DNA from: Paratrimastix pyriformis
Lineage: Eukaryota; Preaxostyla; Paratrimastigidae
Assembly (NCBI GenBank): GCA_027972325.1
Contig: JAPMOS010000051.1
Location: 62,001-126,000 of the forward strand
Length of the DNA stretch: 64,000 nt
Direction: 5' to 3'
This document shows positions 38,501-49,600 of the stretch, piece by piece (the stretch's first letter is position 1; every line of letters begins with the position of its first letter). The translations under genes were made by a program, and so were the position numbers. The notes below the pieces were generated by a model. It was not told the DNA's origin, searched no databases, and was given only the letters and a program-made list of their open reading frames with translations.

Positions 38501-40428
38501 CACCGGGCCGGCCGGGCCGCACATCCTGACGGTCGCCACCACGCCGGCCGGGGAGCCGCTGAGCCCAAGTACCTGGGTCGTCGCGGTCAGCCCAGGTCCG
38601 CTGCACCCGCGCAGCCACACGGGGACCCGCATACCCTCATGCCACCTCTCGGGGCTGCCGCAGCTGTGATCACTGCCGGCCAGAGCAGCTTCACGGCGGC
38701 CAGCACGGGGGCGGCCTGCGGGAGCTACACGGTGCTGGTGGCCGCCCGGGACGGGCAGGGCAACCCGGTCGGCTGCACGGCCCCCACGGCCGGCTCCTTC
38801 GGGCTGCTCTGGGACGGGGCGCCCCTGGCCGTGGGCGGGCCCAACGGGCTGGCCTGGTCATGCACCCCCGGCCCCGACCCGGCGGCCCCCCTCTTCTTGG
38901 CCACCCTGCGGCCCGCTCGGGCCGGGGGGCACACCCTGGCCCCGACATACGGCGGGGTGGCCTTGGCCACGGGTCAGCCGGCCGCGGTGACTCTCGGCCC
39001 TGGTCCGTCAGCCTTCGTGCCCCAGCCTCGCCTGGCTGATTGACCGGCAGCATGCTTTTATGTTCATGTTCATATCCCGCGACCTTCCCGCCTGGGTGGT
39101 TGCTTCCGCTGCCTCGCCGCCTCGCCGCTGGCTGGCTGATGATGGCCGACCGCGCCGACCGCAGGCCCCGTTGACGCCCTCGCGAGCGGCCTGGCGGTGG
39201 CCAACCGCACCGAGGCGGGGCGGCCCCTCGCGGCCCTCGTCACCGCCCGGGACGCCTGTGGCAACGTGGTCGCCTGCCCCACAGGGGCGGCCGGCCTGGT
39301 GCTGCTCTGGGACGGGGCCGCCACCAGCCCCGCCGCCAGCTGGGCCTGCGCCGGCCCGGCCTTCGGGGGCTCCCTCACGCCCACCGCGGCCGGGCTGCAC
39401 GCCCTGGGCGTCACCCTGGGGGCGGGCGGGCCGCTGGTCGGCGGGGAGGCCGCTCGCGTGACCGTCAGCCCCGGTCCGTCCGCGCCCTGCGCCCTCCCTC
39501 AACAGCGCAGCCCAGGCGTTCGGCGGCCTCCGCCGATGCCCTGTGCTCAGATCCCGTGCCCGACCGTCCCTGTTGCTGCTGTTGGTGGTGGGTGTGTGGT
39601 GTGCGCAGGGGCCATCACGGCTGGGTCGAGCGCCTTCGCGGTCTCGAGCCGGGCCGTCGGGGCGGGGGACCTGCTGGCCCTCACCCTGGCCGCCCGCGAC
39701 GCCTACGGCAACCCGGTCCCCTGCACGGGCCCCACGGCGGCCCTGGCCTTCGCCCTGCTGTGGGACGGGGTCGCCCTCGGGGCCGCCGATGACGGGTCGG
39801 GGGCCGGGATGGCCGGCTGGAGCTGCGAGGCGGGCCTCTTCGCGGCCGCCCTGCGACCCACCAGCCCCGGGGCGCACACCCTCGCCCCGCGCTGCGGGGG
39901 CCTCGCCGTCGGGAGCGGCGGGCCGGCCGTCGTCACGGTCACCACGGGTCCGTCCGCCGCGCCTGCCCCCGCGTGCCTCAGCCCCCGCGTGCTGGCCTCT
40001 GCGCCTTCGCATGCTGGCTGACCTCGCTGCTGCCCGCCGGGCACGCGCCTTCTTGTGGGCGCAGGGGCCGCCGATCCGGGCCGGAGCGAGGTCGCCGCCC
40101 CCAGCCGGGGCACGGTTGGCGTGCCCTACACGGTGACCCTGACGGCACGCGACCCGTGGGGCAACCCGATCCCCTGCACGGCCGCCACGGCCAACGACAC
40201 CTTCGCCCTGCAGTGGGACGGGGCCCCCATGGCCGCCGGGACCGCGGGCGGACGCCAGCTGATGTGGAGCTGCACGGCGGACAGCCCGGCCCAGTTCGTG
40301 GCCACCTTCACGCCCGGCCCGGGGGATGCGGGCAACCACACGATCGCCGCCCTGACCGAGACGGGGCTGCTCCTGCCCGCCCGGGTGGTCTCCACCTTCG
40401 ACATCCTCGTCACCGGTCCGTCCGCCCC

Positions 40429-40459
<31 letters not shown>

Positions 40460-43400
40460 ACGCACAGACACACATGCTCGCAACCGCCGCCCCAACACAT
40501 CGGCCTCATCCCTCCACGATGGATGGCGCTGGGTCTTCTTCATGGCCGGGTTCCCATTTCCACGTCCGCTGCTGGGGCTGGGGCTGGGGCTGGGGCTGGG
40601 GCTGGTGCTGCGCTGCTGGGCGTCGGCAGGGCGGCCCTGCGGGGGCCTGAGCAGCTTCGCGGCCCCCAACCGGACGGCGGCTGGGGCGCAGCTTGTGGTG
40701 GTCGTGACGGCCCGGGACGCGACCGGCCAGCGGGTCCCCTGCACCGCCGCCGCTGCCGCCGAGGACTTCACGCTGCTCTGGGGCGCCATCGGGGGGGCCG
40801 CCCCATCTGTGCCGGGCGACCTGGCCTGGTCCTGCAGCAGCGCCCCCGCCAACGGGACGGCCCCCGGCGAGGGAACCGCCGACTTCGTGGGCGCCTTCGC
40901 CCCGCCCTCTGCGGGCCTCTTCGCATTGAGCCCACGAGCCGCCGCCGACGGGGCCCCCCTGCCGGGCGGGCCGGCCAATGTGACCGTCACGGCCCCCGTG
41001 ATCAGCCCGCCTCGGTGCGGCCTGGCCACCAGCAGCACCACCACGGCCGGGGCGGCCTTCCGGGTCATCGTGACGGCCCGCGATGGGGGCGGGGCCGCGG
41101 TCCCCTGCACGGACCCCACCGCCGCCACGACCTTCCGGCTGCTCTGGGACGGGGCATCCCCGGCCGGCCTCCGGTGGGCCTGCACGGGCGACAGCCCCGC
41201 CCGGTTCGAGGGCCTCCTCGCCCCGACGGCAGCCGGGGCCCACGCCCTGGCCCTGACATACGCCGGGACGCCCGTCGGGCCCCTCGCGGCCCCCGCCAAT
41301 GTCACCGTCACCCCAGGTCGGACCCCAGCTCCCCTTCCTTCCTCCCTCCCTCCCTCCCTTCCTCCCTCCCTCCTCTCCTTTGGCCTTCATCTTCCTTCAC
41401 CTTCGTGCCACTGCCACTGCCACTGCCACTGCCACTGTTGGGGTTGGGTTGGGGATGCAGCCGCCATCGCTGGGGGCCAGTGCAGCTTCGTCGCCCCCGA
41501 GAGGACGACCGCCGACGCCCCGCTGGCCGTGACCGTCGCCGCCCGGGACGCCTACCGCAACCCTGTCCCGTGCCCACCCGCCGCGGCCGCCGGGGTCTTC
41601 GGCCTCGGCTGGGACGGCGCCGCGCCGGCAGATATGACCTGGTCCTGCGCCGGGGCGGCCTTCCTGTGTCGGTTCCCCACCCCCCGGGCCGGGGCCCACG
41701 TGCTCCTCCTCACGGGCCCCCAGCCGGCCACCGCCCTGCCCGGTGCCCCCCAGGGCGTCACCGTCAGCCACGGTCCGCCTCCCCTGTGCCCTCCACCCAC
41801 TTCGCGTCAAGTGGCTGCGCTCCCCTTCCAGGCTGCCCCAACCCTGCCGCCCTCCTCATGCATCATGCTGGTCGCCGTCGGGCATGGGGGGGGCGGTGGG
41901 CTGGACGCAGGTGCGATCGCCCCCGGCCAGTGCGTCCTGACGGCCCCCGCCCGGGCGCTGGGCGGGCAGCCCCTCGAGGCCTCCATCGCGGCCCGGGATC
42001 GCTACGGCAACCCCGTCCCGTGCGGGGACCCCGACGCGCCCCCGGGGGCCACCTTCGGGCTCCTCTGGGACGGGGCCGCCCCCCCGGGGGCCCTGACCTG
42101 GTCCTGCCTGGCCGACAGCTTCGTGGGAGCCTTCGCGCCCCGGCTGGCCGGCCTGCACGTCCTGGCGGCATGGCGGCCGGCGGCCCAAGCGGGCGCCTCG
42201 GCATCCGTCGTCGTCACGGCCGGTCCGTCCCCACCGGCCCGCCCCATGAATATGCCGCAACGTGAGCCTGGAGGATGGTGGGGGGCTGGGGCATGCGGCG
42301 GCTGCTCCCGTCGCCACCTCATCACTATCGCCTCCCATCGCCCACCCGCCCACCCGTCACGGCAGTTGCCTCGGCCGCGGGCAGCTCGCTGGCTGCCGTC
42401 AGCCCGCCGGTGGCCACCCGGGGGCAGGCCCTGACCGTGACCCTGACCACCCGCGACGCCGCCGGGGCGGCCATCCCCTGCCCCTACGCGGACCCCTCGA
42501 TGCCGCTCGAGCTGCTCTGGAACGGCACCGCGCCCGCTGACCTGCAGTGGTCCTGCCGGGCCGGGGCCAACGGGACGGCCGCCCTCTACGTGGCCACCTT
42601 CACGGCCACGGGGCCGCCCGGCAACTACTCGCTCGACGTGCAGCAGCCCGTCAACGGGTCCCTCGACATCCGCTACGGGGGCGTCTCCATCGGGGGCCTG
42701 CCCACCTCGGTGCCCGTCGTCGCCGGTCCGCCCGCTGCCCTCGCCGCAACCCCCGCGTCCCCCCATCGGCATCGACCATCATCATCCAGATCATCATCCA
42801 GATCATCACCGCCATCATCATCATCATCACCACCACCGCCACCACCACCATCGTCATCACACCGACATTGATTTGGGCTGGTGGTCGGTCGGCACCAGAT
42901 GTGGATGGCCCGACGGTCCTGCGGGCGACCCTGACCAGCAGCAACGCGTGGGACGGGGCCCGGGCGCGGCTGGGGGACACCCTGCGGGCGGTCATCGAGG
43001 CGAGCGAGCCCCTGCGGGCGGCCTGGCTGCTGGTCGGCGGCCAGCCCGTCAACGCCAGCTGCCTGCTGGGCTGCGGGGAGGGCGTGGGCGGCGTCGGCGG
43101 CGGCGGCGGCGGCGGCGCGGGAGGGCCCCAGTGGTGGCAGGCCGCCCGGCCGGTGAGCGGGGCCGACTGCGCGGCCCGGGAGGGTCCGCTGGGGCTGGCC
43201 CTGGGCGGGGCCGAGGACCTGGCGGGCAACCCCATGGCCGCGGCCGGGGGCCCGACCGGGGCGGCCCTGGCGGGGCCGGGGACGGTGGTGCTGCTGGACT
43301 GCACGGCGCCCGCCCTGGTGGGGGTGACCCTGGCCAGCACGGACCCGCTGGGGCGGGTGGCCCAGCCGGGCGACGCGGTGGCCCTGCGCCTGACGGCCTC

Positions 43401-43900
43401 GGAGCCCCTCCGGCCGGCCTCGGTGCGGGTCACCATCGGGGGCCACCCCCTCAACGCCACCCTCGTCGGCCTGGACGGGGCCGGCCGCCCCACCTACGAG
43501 GCCCGCTACCCGCTGACGGGCGCCGACCCGCTGGGGCCGGTGGGGTTTGTGGTGGTCGGGATGGCCGACCTGGCCGGCAATGAGCTGGCTGCCCCCGTCA
43601 GCGGGGCCACGGCCGGGCCCTCGGTGATCTACTTCGGTCCGCCTCCAGCCGGCCGCCCCTTTCCCCCGCTTCCCCCACAATCCGCCTCCTCGCGTGCCCG
43701 TCCTGCCGCCTTCTCACGCGCCCGGGGGCTGGGTGGTCTCCAGGGAGCAACTGCACGCAGGACGCGGACTGCACCCCCGAGGGGGCCGCCCTCAACGGGA
43801 GCTGCCTGGCCGCCCAGCCGGCGGGCCCCACGGGGCTGGTGGTCTTCGGGTGCCGCTGCCCCCCGGGCCGCTCGGGCCCTCGATGCGCAGCCATCCGTCC

Positions 43901-43941
<41 letters not shown>

Positions 43942-45748
43942 CGCAGGCACGGGCACAGGCGCGGGCCTGCTCGGCGCGTTATGCGTGCTCACCCCCCGCT
44001 GTGCCACCACGCAGCTCACAATGCGCGTCTTTTGTCTTGTGCGGGCTGCTGCCGGGGCCCCAGTGGGCGACTGCACGGGGGACGGGGACTGCCTCCACGG
44101 CGGCGCCTGCACGGGCGACGCCCCGGCCACACGTTGCCGCTGCCCCGAGGGCTGGACCGGCCCCCTGTGCGCAGCCCCCGGTCCGCGGCCGCCGCCTCCC
44201 ACGCTGCTCCCATTCGATGCGCCATCCCCCTTCCCCCTCACTCCCCCCTCACTCCCCGCATGCGCTTCTGTGATGATCATCGCCTCCCTCCCTCCTTCTG
44301 GTGTCGTGGCTGCTGTCCGGGGCCCAGTCGCCGTCACGCGCTACTGCGCCGCCGATGCCGACTGCCAGGCCGACGGGGACCCGGGCGCTCGCTGCCTGGC
44401 CGCCACGGGGGGCGGCACGGCCCGGGTGTGGAACTGCAACTGCAGCAGCCCCGCCCAGGCCCAGGCCGCCCCCTCGGGGACCGTCCGGTGCGCGGCGCCC
44501 CCCACGCAGACCCAGCGGGTGCCCTGGGTGGGCTGGGTGGCCGGCCCGGTGGGGACGCTGCTGCTGGGGGCGCTCGCCTTCCTCCTCGTCCTTTTCCTGC
44601 TGCGCCGCAGGCGGCGCCGGGAGGAGGAGGCAGACAAGGAGAAGGACAAAGAACTGCGACCCGGCTGCGGGGACGGCAAGGCCACCGGGGGCATGGTGCT
44701 CACGGCCCACAACCCGCTGGCCGCCTGGGGCCAACCCGACCCGGACGGCTCGGCCTCGTCAGGCCCCTCGGCCGGCACGTGGGGCGGCGAGGGCGCCAGG
44801 GGGCCGGACAAGGTGCCCCCGCCCCCGCCCTTCTTCGCCACCCCGACCCCCGCCCCCACCCCCGCCCCGGCTGCCCCCGCCCCGGCTGCCCCCGCGACCC
44901 CGACCCGCTCCCCATCGAGGCCCCCGCCAAGCAAGCACGAGTCGGTTGAGGTTGAGCCGCTCCAGCTGGCCGACGGGCAGCCCGGCGCCGGTCATGAGGA
45001 GGATGCCGATGCCCGTCCCAGTCCTGCTGCCGCGCTCCTCGGGCAGGCGGCCAGCCCCGCGGGCGACCTCACCCTGGCCGAGCTGCTCCGGGTCACGCTG
45101 GCGGCCCCGGCTGCCCCGGGCGGCGAGGTTGAGGCGGCCCTGCTCGCCCCCGCCCCTCACACGGCTGCGAGGCGGTCCCGGTCGGGCGGCCCGCTGGAGA
45201 TGCTGCCCGGGGGCGATGGCGATGGCGATGATGATGGCCCACTCGCCTTCCTCGCCGCCACCCACCGGTCGCGCCGGCCCCCTGGTGGCCGACCGCAGCG
45301 CCCCCGGCCCGCCCGGCTGCTGCTGGGGAGCGCCATGAGCGCCATGAGGGGCATGAGGGGCGGCACGGACACGCCCACGCCATCCGGGGAGGGGGCCGCC
45401 CCCAGCCGGCTCTCCTCATGGGCGGCCGCTTCGCTCGGCTCGGCCCCCACCCCAACGCACAGTCCGCCCCCGCCCCCGCCCCCAGGGTCGCCCCCCCATC
45501 GTCCGCGGCCTGTCCGGCCGGCCCTGCTGCTTGGCCGGCTGAGCCCCGGCCCCAGCAGCAGCCCGGCCCTGGCACTGGTGCTCGCACCGGCGGGTGGGGA
45601 GGCCCCCGCGGCCCCTGGGCTGCCCCTGGGCGCGGCCCTGGCCATGGCCGAGGCGGGCGCCACCCCGCCGCCCCTCGCCGGCTCGCCCCTGCTGCCGCTG
45701 GGCCACCCGGCCCCCACGGCCCCACTGGGCAGCGTTGGGCCTGCCTGA
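29558..45748 (+). CDS. giant type I surface protein 1: LamG-like, filamin-type Ig repeats, EGF, TM
   Basis: 27 exons: 29558-29708, 29761-30810, 30930-31667, 31799-31989, 32184-32829, 32925-33269, 33337-34173, 34259-35092, 35213-35560, 35682-36017, 36211-36537, 36886-37188, 37319-37663, 37835-38179, 38281-38595, 38664-39002, 39165-39473, 39609-39947, 40065-40415, 40630-41316, 41461-41772, 41911-42222, 42366-42725, 42899-43636, 43744-43896, 44064-44180, 44328-45748. The sum is 12,549 nt, 4,182 aa, in frame throughout. Order: signal sequence (LFLLVLLCCVLVEG); LamG-like domain in exon 2; a bacterial-type Ig-like exon 3; about 19 filamin-like repeats with the signature RDxYGNPVPCT, LLWDGA, WSC, AGxHxL, VTPG; three planctomycete-like modules (WVFLDPAxPP, HRxYWGPD, GPLPPxGRWxR) in exons 5, 7 and 8; the Ig-like exon 24; EGF-like exons 25-26; a TM helix near residue 3,775-3,803; RRRRRR; then a Pro/Ala/Ser tail. 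Almost all introns are phase 1. Probable adhesion or coat protein (inference). Confidence 0.88.
36585..36660. repeat. (ATGGTGATGATGA)n repeat in a giant protein 1 intron
   Basis: About five copies of a 12-13 bp ATGGTGATGATGA unit lie in the intron between exons 36211-36537 and 36886-37188. A 36-40 bp duplicated GGTCGGGTTGG segment follows near 36,770-36,840. Confidence 0.75.
42899..43636 (+). repeat. long inverted repeat, arm 1 (exon 24 of giant protein 1)
   Basis: This exon is nearly identical base for base to the reverse complement of 48496-49233. Both are exactly 738 nt. Differences cluster in the Gly-rich loop (GCGEGVGG against GCQEGVGG onward) and at the C-terminal end. The flanking introns are unrelated, so similarity stops at the exon edges. 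Confidence 0.95.
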
Positions 45749-46289
45749 CGCACCCCTCCCTTACATCCTCTTCCCGACATGTCACCCATATTTGGCGGCA
45801 TTCGTTCAATAGTGGTCGGCGTGTCTCTGTTTCTGCCAGTGTCGTGCCCGCCGTGCCCGTGCGGGCAGCTCGTCCTCCTCGGCCGTTTGTTGGCGGTCTT
45901 GAGGTGGTGGGCTTTTATCTTCCCTCCCCCCATCCCTCTCCCCGATCCCCTCCCCCCATCCCTCTTCCCCCATCCCCTTCCCCATCCTCTTCCCCCATCC
46001 CCTTCCCCATCCTCTTCCCCCATCCCCTTCCCCATCCTCTTCCCTCCTGAGGATTTCGAATTTTCGTTTTTTTTCTTTTTGGGGTCCGCGAAGTTTGAGA
46101 TCGGCCCAAGAATATCACGAGATCGGTGTCCCGCCGTCGCACCCGGGGTGGGGGCGGCTGGACAACTGGGCCCCCACGACTGGCGAGGCCACACGAGGTG
46201 GGGTTGGGGCCGATGAACGAGGGCCACGCGTCTGCCCCGCCGCGCCGCCACGAGAGAAGCCAGAGAAACACCAACAACAACACAAACAC

Positions 46290-46465
<176 letters not shown>

Positions 46466-46590
46466 TCGACATCGACAACGACATCGACAGAACGGAAGCC
46501 GCAAGGGCTCCCCTTGTCCGGCGGCTCCTGGCGAGGAGGCAAACGAGACGAAGAGGCAGGGAGGGAGCGGGCTGGCGGGGGGCTGGTAGG

Positions 46591-46673
46591 GGGAATGGGA
46601 ATGGGAATGGGAATGGGAATGGGAATGGGAATGGGAATGGGAATGGGAATGGGAATGGGAATGGGAATGGGAA
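46591..46673. repeat. hexanucleotide repeat (GGGAAT)n, about 13 units
   Basis: A GGGAAT run that ends only about 10 bp before the stop codon of the minus-strand giant gene. Confidence 0.95.
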
Positions 46674-46680
46674 GGCGTGT

Positions 46681-49600
46681 TCACCAGTTGGGGCTGCCGG
46701 GCTGTGAGGCCGGGGCAGCGAGGGCGAGGGGAGGCGCCAGGGCCGGGGGCGAGGCGGAGGGCCGGGGCGACACGAGGCGCGAGGAGGCGGCGAGGCCTGG
46801 GGGCCGCCCACGGCGCGGCCGCCCCGCGGGTGGGGCGGGTGGGGGCCGAGCGGCCTGGCCGCCAAGGACCGCCGCTCGCAGCAGATCAACTCCGGGAGGA
46901 GGCGCGGCCGAGGCCGAGGGCAGCAGGTCGGCCGCGGGCGGGGAGGGCGCCGGGGACGCCCTGGGCGTGGGCGTGGGCGTGGGCGTGGGCGTGGGCGTGG
47001 GCGTGGGCGAGGCCATGAGGGGCGACTGCTGGGGTGGTGGGGCTGCCCCTGCCTCGGCTGCCATTGCCGAGGGGGACACCGGGGCGGTCGTGACCGGGGT
47101 CGTGGCTGGGCTGGAGGCTGGGCTGGGGGACGGGGTGGGGGTGGCAGATGTGGGGCCCCCCATGAGGGGCAGCGCGCTCGCGGTGGGGCTGCTCGAGGGG
47201 CTGACGGGCGTGGAGGCCCCCGTCCCCATCAGGCTGGCGAAGGCTCCCTCGTCCCAGGCGGGGGCCGCCCTGGGGTCCGCGGCCCAGGCCTCCAGCGGGA
47301 CCGGCCGAGCGGCGGCAGCGGCATCGGTGCCCAGCGGGTTGGCCGCCACCAGGGCCTGCACGCACGCACGCACGCACGCAGGTGAGGCCCACCAACCCAG
47401 GGAGGGAGGCCAGGAATGAGGCGCGCTGGCCGACCGAACTCCAGACTGGATTGGCATGCTGTGTGTGTGTGTGTGTGTGGGGGGGGGGGGGAGGGATGCG
47501 GATGCCGGACGCCCATCTCCGTCCAGCTGCTGCTGCCCGCGGGCGGCCCGGGCTGCTGCCCCGCGCCCTTCCTGCGCCCGCCATCGCCATCGCCCCTGCG
47601 GCGCCTCCGCCTGAGCAGCAGCACAATCAGGACGAGCAGGCCGGCCAGGGCCAGGCTGCCCAGCGGGGCGGCCAGGTAGACGGGCCACAGGGCGCTGCTG
47701 CTGACCACGGGGCCCGGGCACCCGGCCAGGGGGCCGTCGCTGGCCCGTCCGGTGGCGTTGGCCGAGCAGCGGCACGACCAGACCAGCCCCGTGGCCGCCC
47801 CGGTCTCGGTCTCGGTGGGCAGGCAGCGGGCGCCCGGGTCCCCGTCGACCTGGCAGTCGGCATCGGCGGCGCAGTAGCGCGTCACTGCACCAGCAGCAGT
47901 CCCCACGGGAGTGTCCGTCAGATATGCTCTGGATGACGAGGTGAACTTGCCCCCCGGCTGGAGGGAGCCCACCACACATCCGGGCGTCGTTTGCACGTCT
48001 GGACATGCCGCGAATGCCTTCCTCCGACGGCATCTCTGGCCGGGGCCGGGGGAGGGCGGCGGCAGACCGGGGGTGGCACAGAGGGGCCCGGCCCACTGGT
48101 CGGGGCAGGCGCAGGTCTTGGCGGGGGCAGTGCCCTGGCAGGTGCCGTGGAGGCAGTCCCCGTCCCGGGCGCAGGCCCCCTCTGCAGGCAGGCATGGGTG
48201 GGTTATGAGGGCGGCATGGGGGATGGTGGGGGTGGCATGACGAAGGGTGGGGGTGCCATGGCGTGGGGCTGCCGGACCGGCCAGCTGGCAGTGGGCACCC
48301 GAGGCACCCGCCGGGCAGCGGCAGCCGAAGAGCACCGCCGCGGGCTCGCTGGCCTGGACGCAGGTCCCGTTGGCACAGTCGCCGTCCAGGGTGCAGTTGC
48401 TCCCTAGGGGCGGCGAGGCGGTTCGTGTGGCGGTGATGATGGCGCGATGAGGCAGGGGCACGGTGACGGGCTGGCTGGCTGGGCGGGGGGCGGACCGAAG
48501 TAGATCACCGAGGGCCCGGCCGTGGCGCCGGTGATGGGCCCGGCCATGGGGTTGCCGGCCAGGTCGGCCATCCCGACCACCACGAACCCCACCGGCCCCA
48601 GCGGGTCGGCGCCCGTCAGCGGGTAGCGGGCCTCGTAGGTGGGGCGGCCGGCCCCGTCCAGGCCGACGAGGGTGGCGTTGAGGGGGTGGCCCCCGATGGT
48701 GACCCACACCGAGGCCGGCCGGAGGGGCTCCGAGGCCGTCAGGCGCAGGGCCACCGCGTCGCCCGGCTGGGCCACCCGCCCCAGCGGGTCCGTGCTGGCC
48801 AGGGTCACCCCCACCAGGGCGGGCGCCGTGCAGTCCAGCAGCACCACCGTCCCCGGCCCCGCCAGGGCCGCCCCGGTCGGGCCCCCGGCCGCGGCCATGG
48901 GGTTGCCCGCCAGGTCCTCGGCCCCGCCCAGGGCCAGCCCCAGCGGACCCTCCCGGGCCGCGCAGTCGGCCCCGCTCACCGGCCGGGCGGCCTGCCACCA
49001 CTGGGGCCCACCCGCGACCCCCGCGCCGCCGCAGCCGCCGCCGCCCACGCCCTCCTGGCAGCCCAGCAGGCAGCTGGCGTTGACGGGCTGGCCGCCGACC
49101 AGCAGCCAGGCCGCCCGCAGGGGCTCGCTCGCCTCGATGACCGCCCGCAGGGTGTCCCCCAGCCGCGCCCGGGCCCCGTCCCACGCGTTGCTGCTGGTCA
49201 GGGTCGCCCGCAGGACCGTCGGGCCCACGACATCTGGTGCCGGCAAGGAAGAGGTGGTCAGGGTTGCGGGTTTGGGGTCGGATTTGGGGTCGGGTTTGGG
49301 GTCGGGTTTGGGGTCGGGTTTGAGGTCGGGTTCGGAGGCGGACCAGTGACGTTGACGGGGCGTGGGCCCTGGGCCAGCGGGGCCCCTGAGGGCAGCAGGG
49401 CGAGCCGCACCTCGTAGGATCCCACCTCCGTGGCCGCGAAGGCCCCCGCGAAGGACCCGTTGCCCGCGCAGGCCCACTCGAGCCCGGCTGGGCTGCTGCC
49501 GCCGCCGGGGTCGCCCAGGCCGCTCCAGAGCAGGCCGAAGGTGGTGTCGGCGGTGGCGTTGGTGCACGGGATGGCGTTCCCGTAGGCGTCCCGGGCCGCG

